64,000 nt of DNA, from positions 5,754,501-5,818,500 of the forward strand of contig NZ_JALJWR010000001.1 of NCBI RefSeq assembly GCF_024169315.1, read 5' to 3'. The position numbers were made by a program, and so were the translations under genes. The notes under the pieces were generated by a model. The model worked only from the letters and a program-made list of their open reading frames with translations. It made no database searches and was not told the DNA's origin. Each line of letters begins with the position of its first letter. Within the stretch, counting starts at the first letter, position 1. Shown here piece by piece: positions 58,800 through 64,000 of the stretch. Origin of the DNA: Pseudomonas migulae (GTDB taxonomy: Bacteria; Pseudomonadota; Gammaproteobacteria; Pseudomonadales; Pseudomonadaceae).

Positions 58800-59096
58800 A
58801 TGACGAAGTCGGAGTTGATCGAACGAATTGTCACCCATCAAGGGCTGCTCTCATCGAAGGATGTGGAGCTGGCCATCAAGACCATGCTCGAGCAAATGTC
58901 CCAATGTCTGGCCACCGGTGATCGCATCGAGATCCGTGGGTTCGGCAGCTTCTCCCTGCACTACCGCGCACCGCGCGTAGGCCGCAATCCGAAAACCGGT
59001 CAGTCCGTCAGCCTTGACGGCAAATTCGTTCCCCATTTCAAGCCGGGGAAAGAGTTGCGGGATCGGGTGAATGAGGATGAAGAGAATGATCTTTGA
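58800..59096 (+). CDS. ihfB: Integration host factor subunit beta
   Basis: A 98-residue DNA-bending protein that pairs with Ihf[36 protein letters not shown] is the dimer core, and the beta-arm carries [22 protein letters not shown] residues ending in the conserved proline that intercalates into DNA. Downstream of rpsA in the same order as in other Pseudomonas. Purine-rich AAGAAGGGA precedes the start. Confidence 0.97.
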   Translation: MTKSELIERIVTHQGLLSSKDVELAIKTMLEQMSQCLATGDRIEIRGFGSFSLHYRAPRVGRNPKTGQSVSLDGKFVPHFKPGKELRDRVNEDEENDL

Positions 59097-59115
59097 TTAT
59101 CGGCAAGAGGTTTAG

Positions 59116-59367
59116 ATGACTAGCGCAAAGCGAGTAACCGCACTGACGTTGATCGTGTTGCTAGTTGCGCTGGTGGTCGTATTCATCCTGGAAAACAATC
59201 AGCCTGCAGCACTAACCTTTCTCGGATGGTCGACTCCACAATTACCCATTGCCATCTATGTAGTGTTGGCACTGCTGCTGGGGTGGGGCGCGGGTCCGGT
59301 AATGAGTCTGGTTATAGGCAAGGGAATCAGGCGTCGAAGCAAGCGCAGAGATGGCTTAAAGGATTAG
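59116..59367 (+). CDS. lapA: LapA family protein (DUF1049)
   Basis: An 83-residue inner-membrane protein with two hydrophobic helices (ALTLIVLLVALVVVFIL and LPIAIYVVLALLLGWGAG) and a basic cytoplasmic tail RRRSKRRDG. DUF1049 proteins are linked to lipopolysaccharide assembly in E. coli. The start follows ihfB by 19 bases, so it is co-transcribed. It is the last intact gene before the relic surface-sugar locus. Confidence 0.85.
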   Translation: MTSAKRVTALTLIVLLVALVVVFILENNQPAALTFLGWSTPQLPIAIYVVLALLLGWGAGPVMSLVIGKGIRRRSKRRDGLKD

Positions 59368-59479
59368 GCTGAATGAGAAGCGGAGCACTCTATGCAGAGG
59401 CCCGCTCCTGAAACTGCCATGTCTCGATCACTGTATCTGTTCGCTCCCAGTCGGCCCCCTTCAGAACGCCCGAAGGCAA

Positions 59480-60505
59480 TCAAGTCGATACAGAAGCTTC
59501 GAGCTGACCTGCATGAAATTTCACGGCGAGAATAATCAGCGGGGCGTACGCGATTACGACTCCCCAGGTGCCATCAAGGCCCAATTGAGTTACGCAGTAA
59601 GCAACTGGCAATAACCAAAACAAATTGATGGCGCCCACTGCGAGCGTTACAGGCAAGTGCTTGCCATATTGGCGTGAAGCGAATTGATAGGCATGGCTGC
59701 GATGAGCCTCATAGACCTTGTCGCCGCGAAGCAACCGACGTATCAGCGTGAAGGTTGCGTCGACGATGAATACGCCTAACAGAATCAGCCAGGCCCAGAA
59801 TAAATCTGAAGAAGCCCAGGCGGCCTGCAAAGACAAAACCCCCAAGGCAATGCCCAGAAATCCACTCCCTGCGTCCCCCATGAATATTCGCGCTGGCGGG
59901 AAATTCCAGTACAGGAAGCCGACTACGGCCACGGCCATCGTCAGTGGTCCCCAGATAAGCGTCGAGGCGTCACTTAATCCGTAGAGCAAACATGCGCTGA
60001 GACAAGCGGACAACGCTTCAACGCTTGCGATGCCATCAATTCCGTCCATGAAATTGTAGAGATTGAGCAGCCAGACCAGGTAAATCACCGCCAGGAAATT
60101 GCCGATCCAATGCAGGTTCAGGGAGATACCGAAAAACACTATCGGAGGAAGCCCGCCCAGCCAGGCAAGCGCCCAGATACCGGCTGCAAAATGCCCCAGC
60201 AGTCGCCACCGTGCCGCAATGTGGCCATGATCGTCCATAAAGCCGATAACAGCCACGATCGCTCCACTTCCGCCTATTGCGATCAGCTGCTGCCAAGGGA
60301 CCAGTTCAAGCGCCCCAAAAACCGGTAGCGAAAGCAGGAAGGTCATGACGATAGCCACCCCACCACCGCGCGGCGTTGGAATGGTATGGGAGCTACGGGC
60401 ATTAGGGATATCGATGATGCTACGTGACAACGCATATCGCCGCAGGGCAGCCGTTAACGCGAGAGATAGAAGAGCAAGAGCCGGTGCCAGCCACAAGTAA
60501 ATCAT
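59480..60505 (-). CDS. Glycosyltransferase family 4, WbpL/WecA-like
   Basis: A 341-residue polytopic enzyme that moves a sugar-1-phosphate onto undecaprenyl phosphate and so starts an O-antigen or similar glycan. Signature segments: SSHTIPTPRGGG at the N-terminus, LVWLLNLYNFMDGIDGIAS with the catalytic aspartates, and IFMGDAGSGFLG; the C-terminal basic loop contains EAHRSHAYQF. It is on the strand opposite to ihfB-lapA and comEA. Its ATG overlaps the stop of a relic epimerase (ATGA). Confidence 0.92.
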   Translation of the reverse strand: MIYLWLAPALALLSLALTAALRRYALSRSIIDIPNARSSHTIPTPRGGGVAIVMTFLLSLPVFGALELVPWQQLIAIGGSGAIVAVIGFMDDHGHIAARWRLLGHFAAGIWALAWLGGLPPIVFFGISLNLHWIGNFLAVIYLVWLLNLYNFMDGIDGIASVEALSACLSACLLYGLSDASTLIWGPLTMAVAVVGFLYWNFPPARIFMGDAGSGFLGIALGVLSLQAAWASSDLFWAWLILLGVFIVDATFTLIRRLLRGDKVYEAHRSHAYQFASRQYGKHLPVTLAVGAINLFWLLPVAYCVTQLGLDGTWGVVIAYAPLIILAVKFHAGQLEASVST

Positions 60506-60684
60506 TGTTGTTGATGTTCCCGAAAATGCATCGCAGTGTTTCCCAATGCTGCGTTAACGCTCAGTGGGAGACTGCCTGAAAGTTTACGAATAGGGGTGAT
60601 ATCGACGTGGAACGATCTGCACAGGCGCTGGGAAATTGCCTTCTTACCCAGGAGAACGGTTCTGCGCTGAAGTGCCTGCGACAT
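60502..60684 (-). pseudogene. Relic of an NAD-dependent epimerase/dehydratase (C-terminus only)
   Basis: Sixty codons ending in the 4-base overlap with the GT4 gene. The segment LLGKKAISQRLCRSFHVDIT then LPLSVNAALGNTAMHFREH closely follows the C-terminal pattern of WbpV-type sugar-nucleotide epimerases (…KRAVAQRLCGSLQVD… PPVSVDEALRKTAEHF…, from memory). An in-frame stop precedes it by nine codons, and there is no NAD-binding half. The normal start and about 250 residues are missing. Confidence 0.6.
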
Positions 60685-60838
60685 AGAGGCGCAAGTATAA
60701 CTGGTCCGTCAGGTGCCTTTACCAACTTTCTCGGCAACGCTGTCGTGGATCATTCGTCCTCCCGTCGCCGCCGACTGTTTCATATTCTGTAACCAACACA
60801 TTTTTGACAGACCCCATACATCGCCTAAGTTTGGAAGG

Positions 60839-60862
60839 CAGCTTCGGAAAAGCTGCTTTCTC
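60839..60862 (+). terminator. Hairpin before comEA
   Basis: GCAGCTT, a short loop and AAGCTGC followed by TTTCT. It lies 24 bases before the comEA start; it could be a weak terminator for a former upstream gene or an attenuator. Confidence 0.4.
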
Positions 60863-60886
60863 AATCGATGTCATGGAGCTTCACTT

Positions 60887-61222
60887 ATGCGTACTGGCTA
60901 CTTCTACTCTCTGGTTTTTGCCCTGCTCACCAGCACCTCGGTTGCCGCAATAGCGGCGCCGACGGTCAAGCCCGAGGCTGGCAACGCACCTTTGGTCATG
61001 GAGATTTCACCGAAAGCAGAGTCTGACAAGATCGATATGAACCAGGCCGACGCGGCAACCCTGCAACGGGAACTGGCTGGCGTGGGGGAGGCCAAGGCCA
61101 AGGCGATTGTTGCGTATCGGGAGAGTAATGGGCCATTTTCTTCGATAGACGAACTGCTCGAAGTGAAGGGCATTGGCAAAGCCATCCTCGATAAAAACCG
61201 CGAAAAGCTCGAGGTGAACTAA
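60887..61222 (+). CDS. comEA: ComEA family DNA-binding protein (helix-hairpin-helix)
   Basis: A 111-residue exported protein. Signal peptide MRTGYFYSLVFALLTSTSVAAIA; then a pair of helix-hairpin-helix motifs (ADAATLQRELAGVGEAKAKAI and IDELLEVKGIGKAILDKN) that bind DNA without sequence preference. Role in uptake or as a small periplasmic DNA binder. Start at 60887, GGAG eight bases upstream. In P. aeruginosa the same gene follows wbpM at the end of the O-antigen cluster. Confidence 0.9.
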   Translation: MRTGYFYSLVFALLTSTSVAAIAAPTVKPEAGNAPLVMEISPKAESDKIDMNQADAATLQRELAGVGEAKAKAIVAYRESNGPFSSIDELLEVKGIGKAILDKNREKLEVN

Positions 61223-61241
61223 GCTAGTAATTCAGCGCCAG

Positions 61242-61272
61242 GGGCCGGTCATTGACCGGCCTTTTTGTTTTT
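61242..61272 (+). terminator. Terminator after comEA
   Basis: GGCCGGTCA-TT-GACCGGCC with a run of TTTTTG and TTTTTT behind it; 20 bases past the comEA stop. Confidence 0.88.
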
Positions 61273-61423
61273 TGGCGTCTATGACGATGGATTGCCTCCC
61301 GTCGGCACAGTAAAAATTACGACTATCATATTGTCATTAAATTATGCCTATAATAAATTTGTTGTCGGCCAAAGCGTTCTGAAACGCGGGCATTGTCTTC
61401 CCCTTATTTCCAGGAGCACTGTC

Positions 61424-62218
61424 ATGAATTCTGTCCAGACCCAAGGTACGGCTCTCGTCACCGGTGCTTCTTCCGGTATCGGCGCCATCTACGCTGAGCG
61501 GTTGGCAGCGCGCGGTTTTGATTTGTTGTTGGTCGCTCGTGATCAGGAGCGGCTGGAGGCGGCTGCGAGCAAGTTGCGCGCCGAGCATGGCGTTCAAGTC
61601 GAAGTGCTCAAGGCGGACCTGACGCAAAAGGATGATGTGCTCAAGCTCGAGCAGCGCCTTCGCAGTGATTCGAGTATCAGCCTGTTGCTGAACAATGCCG
61701 GTGTCGCGGCGGATGGCTTGCTGGCCAACGCCGATCTGGATCAGCTGGAGCGATTGATTCAACTCAATGTGACGACGGTCACGCGCCTGGCATCGGCGGC
61801 GGCCGCCAGTTTTGCGAAAGCGGGCCGAGGCACCATCATCAATATTGCTTCCGTGGTGGCGCTGTTTCCCGAGCGTTTCAATGCCACCTACAGCGCCAGC
61901 AAAGCTTATGTGTTAAGCCTGACTCAGTCTCTTAACGCCGAACTCGATGGAACCGGTGTCAAAGTGCAAGCCGTGTTGCCCGGCGTAACACGCACCGAAA
62001 TCTGGGAGCGCTCCGGTATCGACGCGAGCCAGATCCCGGCTGACATGGTCATGGAGGCAGGGGAGATGGTCGACGCGGCTCTGTCAGGCCTGGACCAGGG
62101 CGAGCTGATTACCATTCCTTCGTTACCGGATGCCGCCGACTGGAATGCCTTTGTTGCGGCGCGATACGTGATGGCGCCCAACCTTTCGAAAAGCAAAGCC
62201 GCTGCGCGTTACCAATAA
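61424..62218 (+). CDS. SDR family oxidoreductase (DltE/YdfG-like)
   Basis: A 264-residue short-chain dehydrogenase. VTGASSGIGAIYAERLA, LLLNNAGVAADG and the active-site YSASKAYVLSLTQSLNAEL are intact; the LLVARDQERL segment suggests NADPH use. The product, like the substrate, is unknown. AGGAG lies upstream of the ATG at 61424. The next gene is a ketosynthase, 32 bases later on the same strand. Confidence 0.9.
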   Translation: MNSVQTQGTALVTGASSGIGAIYAERLAARGFDLLLVARDQERLEAAASKLRAEHGVQVEVLKADLTQKDDVLKLEQRLRSDSSISLLLNNAGVAADGLLANADLDQLERLIQLNVTTVTRLASAAAASFAKAGRGTIINIASVVALFPERFNATYSASKAYVLSLTQSLNAELDGTGVKVQAVLPGVTRTEIWERSGIDASQIPADMVMEAGEMVDAALSGLDQGELITIPSLPDAADWNAFVAARYVMAPNLSKSKAAARYQ

Positions 62219-62250
62219 AACGCCAGGAATCGGCATGAGGATATTGCGGT

Positions 62251-63525
62251 ATGAGTAATCGTCGAGTGGTTGTAACAGGCATGGGGCTGGTGTCGCCGCT
62301 GGGTAGTGGTGTCGAGGCGGTCTGGGCGCGGCTGTTGGCCGGACGTTCCGGTTTGCGCAATTTGCCGGACGACGTCGTGGCGGATCTGCCGGCCAGGGTC
62401 GGCGGTGCAGTGCCGACGCTGGCGGATGATGCCGAGGCGGGTTTTGACCCTGACCGGGCAACGCCACCCAAAGAACAGAAGAAGATGGACCGTTTCATCA
62501 TGTTCGCCATGGAAGCGGCGCGTCAGGCGATCGAGCAAGCCGGTTGGCAGGCTCAAACCGCTGAAGCTCAGGAGCGCACGGCTACTATTATCGGTTCGGG
62601 CGTCGGTGGTTTCGGCGCGATTGCCGATGCGGTGCGCACCACGGACAGCCGTGGCCCACGGCGTTTGTCGCCATTTACCATTCCTTCTTTCCTGGTCAAC
62701 CTGGCCGCTGGTCATGTGTCGATCCAGCATGGATTCAAAGGTCCACTGGGTGCTCCGGTAACGGCGTGCGCGGCGGGCGTTCAGGCGATTGGCGATGCGG
62801 CGCGGCTGATTCGTTGTGGCGAAGCGGATATTGCGGTGTGTGGCGGCGCGGAAGCGTCGATTGATCGCGTCAGCCTCGCTGGATTCGCCGCTGCCCGGGC
62901 CTTGTCCAGCGGTTTCAACGACACCCCGGAACGTGCTTCTCGGCCGTTCGACCGTGATCGCGATGGCTTCGTCATGGGCGAGGGTTCAGGACTTCTGGTG
63001 ATCGAATCCCTGGAACATGCTCTGGCTCGTGGCGCGCAACCGCTGGCGGAACTGGTCGGTTACGGCACCAGCGCCGACGCCTATCACCTGACGGCGGGCC
63101 CGGAAGATGGCAGTGGTGCGCGGCGGGCGATGGCGCTGGCGTTGGCTCAGGCGGGTATTTCTGCGGACCAGGTGCAGCACCTCAACGCTCACGCCACCTC
63201 GACACCGGTCGGGGATTTGGGGGAGCTGGCGGCGATCAAGTCGTTGTTCGGCTCAGACAACAAGATCGCGGTCACGTCGACCAAGTCGGCCACCGGGCAT
63301 TTGCTCGGCGCGGCGGGCGGGATCGAGGCGATCTTCACGTTGTTGGCGATCCGTGATCAGATCGTTCCAGCCACCCTCAACTTCGATAATCCGGACCCGG
63401 CAGCGCAAGGTGTGGATATCGTCCACGGCAAGGCGCGTCCGATGGCGATCGAGTACGCGCTGTCCAACGGTTTCGGCTTTGGCGGGGTCAACGCCAGCGT
63501 ATTGTTCAAACGCTGGCAGGGTTAA
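62251..63525 (+). CDS. Beta-ketoacyl-ACP synthase, KAS II (FabF)-like
   Basis: A 424-residue condensing enzyme. Active-site Cys173 is in APVTACAAGVQA; the two catalytic histidines are in NAHATSTPVGD and KSATGHLLGAAGG; GFGFGGVNA is near the C-terminus. It extends acyl chains by two carbons. It lacks the usual fab neighbours (fabD, fabG, acpP), so it is a paralogue of the housekeeping FabF. Pairs with the upstream SDR, and its stop overlaps the end of the convergent tetR. Confidence 0.92.
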   Translation: MSNRRVVVTGMGLVSPLGSGVEAVWARLLAGRSGLRNLPDDVVADLPARVGGAVPTLADDAEAGFDPDRATPPKEQKKMDRFIMFAMEAARQAIEQAGWQAQTAEAQERTATIIGSGVGGFGAIADAVRTTDSRGPRRLSPFTIPSFLVNLAAGHVSIQHGFKGPLGAPVTACAAGVQAIGDAARLIRCGEADIAVCGGAEASIDRVSLAGFAAARALSSGFNDTPERASRPFDRDRDGFVMGEGSGLLVIESLEHALARGAQPLAELVGYGTSADAYHLTAGPEDGSGARRAMALALAQAGISADQVQHLNAHATSTPVGDLGELAAIKSLFGSDNKIAVTSTKSATGHLLGAAGGIEAIFTLLAIRDQIVPATLNFDNPDPAAQGVDIVHGKARPMAIEYALSNGFGFGGVNASVLFKRWQG

Positions 63526-64000
63526 TCCCGTGGTTCTTTGAGAAATGCGCGTGTGACGTCGAGAATCCGCTGAGCCAGTTCGGGGCTCTCGACACTGCGC
63601 GACAGCAGCAACGCCCCGACCAGCGCGGACATGATGAAGATGCTCTGGTCGGCGGCGTCCTCACCTTCCAAGGTGCCTTGTATCTGTTCGAGCCGGGCGT
63701 TGAGCACCACATCCGAGGTGGGGCTTGGCTGTCCACGCAAGCCGAGCTCCGATGACATGGTCGGCAGCGGGCAACCTTCATCCGGCGAAGTCTGGTGCCA
63801 TTCGGATAAATAGGTGTCGATGAACGACTCCAGTGGACGCTCCTGCGCGAACAGCTCGGCGCAAACAGCGTCGCATTGGTCGCCAGCCGCCTGCAGGGCT
63901 TTTTCTACCAGTTCATCCTTGGATTTGAAATGCGAGTAGAAGCCACCGTGGGTCAAACCCAGCGCTTTCATCAGAGGTTGAAGGCCGGTCGCACCAATAC
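63522..64000 (-). CDS. TetR/AcrR family regulator (5' end outside window)
   Basis: The visible 159 codons run to the right edge. The helix-turn-helix ends in GLQPLMKALGLTHGGFYSHFKSKDELVEKAL; the C-terminal ligand domain follows with CPLPTMSSELG, a pattern of the TetR_C_33-like group. Convergent with the ketosynthase (4-base overlap of stops). The ATG at 63971 is not the true start because the reading frame and domain continue upstream. Confidence 0.9.
   Translation of the reverse strand, partial: IGATGLQPLMKALGLTHGGFYSHFKSKDELVEKALQAAGDQCDAVCAELFAQERPLESFIDTYLSEWHQTSPDEGCPLPTMSSELGLRGQPSPTSDVVLNARLEQIQGTLEGEDAADQSIFIMSALVGALLLSRSVESPELAQRILDVTRAFLKEPRD

Noticed and set aside
61424-63525. SDR plus ketosynthase as a polyketide cluster
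   Set aside because: No ACP, acyltransferase, thioesterase or modular architecture is visible; only two fatty-acid-type enzymes.

Overview
The window is a chromosomal segment of a Pseudomonas, most likely from the P. fluorescens complex. The evidence is the gene order gyrA-serC-pheA-hisC-tyrA/aroA-cmk-rpsA-ihfB, which matches PA3168 to PA3161 of P. aeruginosa, the mupP-ubiG-mtaD/mtnA block beside it, the high GC content, and the many REP/REPIN repeats carrying the core GCGGGCTTGCCCGC or GCTTGCTCGCG. Nearly everything is housekeeping or accessory-metabolic. I see no prophage, insertion sequence, CRISPR array, tRNA, rRNA or defence island.

Layout, 1-12 kb: a partial pirin gene, OsmC, a secreted amidohydrolase, the purM-purN-DUF3108 unit with a divergent DUF2066-permease-hda unit, two tandem NlpC/P60 lipoproteins, an O-methyltransferase, a PQQ-type sugar dehydrogenase lipoprotein and an unknown protein. 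12-21.7 kb: a cobalamin riboswitch followed by ten co-directional cobalamin genes (cobO, cobB, bluB, cbiB, cobD, cobQ, cobU, cobT, cobC, cobS), most joined by 4-bp stop/start overlaps and carrying REPINs inside and at the end. 21.7-27.9 kb: a MarR-MFS-small membrane protein unit with matching operators, a secreted glutathione peroxidase, a FadL porin, small proteins of unknown function, a nearly gene-free kilobase and a Sel1-like protein.

28-41.6 kb: rmuC, a very large sensor kinase fused to a sodium/solute symporter module, TetR and MFS divergent around a perfect inverted repeat, SDR and LysR divergent, a cupin, a TDT-family transporter, an LplT-PlsC fusion and a diguanylate cyclase. 41.9-58.2 kb: yciK-type SDR, mupP, ubiG and mtaD (minus strand), mtnA divergent from them, then gyrA and the aromatic amino-acid/rpsA supra-operon. 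58.3-64 kb: a small lipoprotein, ihfB, lapA, a lone inverted WbpL/WecA-like glycosyltransferase with a relic of a sugar-nucleotide epimerase, comEA, an SDR, a stand-alone KAS II-like ketosynthase and a partial TetR.

The most notable observations are these. The locus between ihfB and comEA, which holds the O-antigen cluster in P. aeruginosa PAO1, is collapsed to one glycosyltransferase and an epimerase relic. A complete REPIN has been captured as the last 30 codons of cobB. A perfect 17-bp inverted repeat places the Shine-Dalgarno of an MFS gene inside a hairpin. A MarR-type gene appears to have a leaderless start, with its operator over the -10 and a second, perfect operator before the transporter. 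I found no convincing wholly new multi-gene system.
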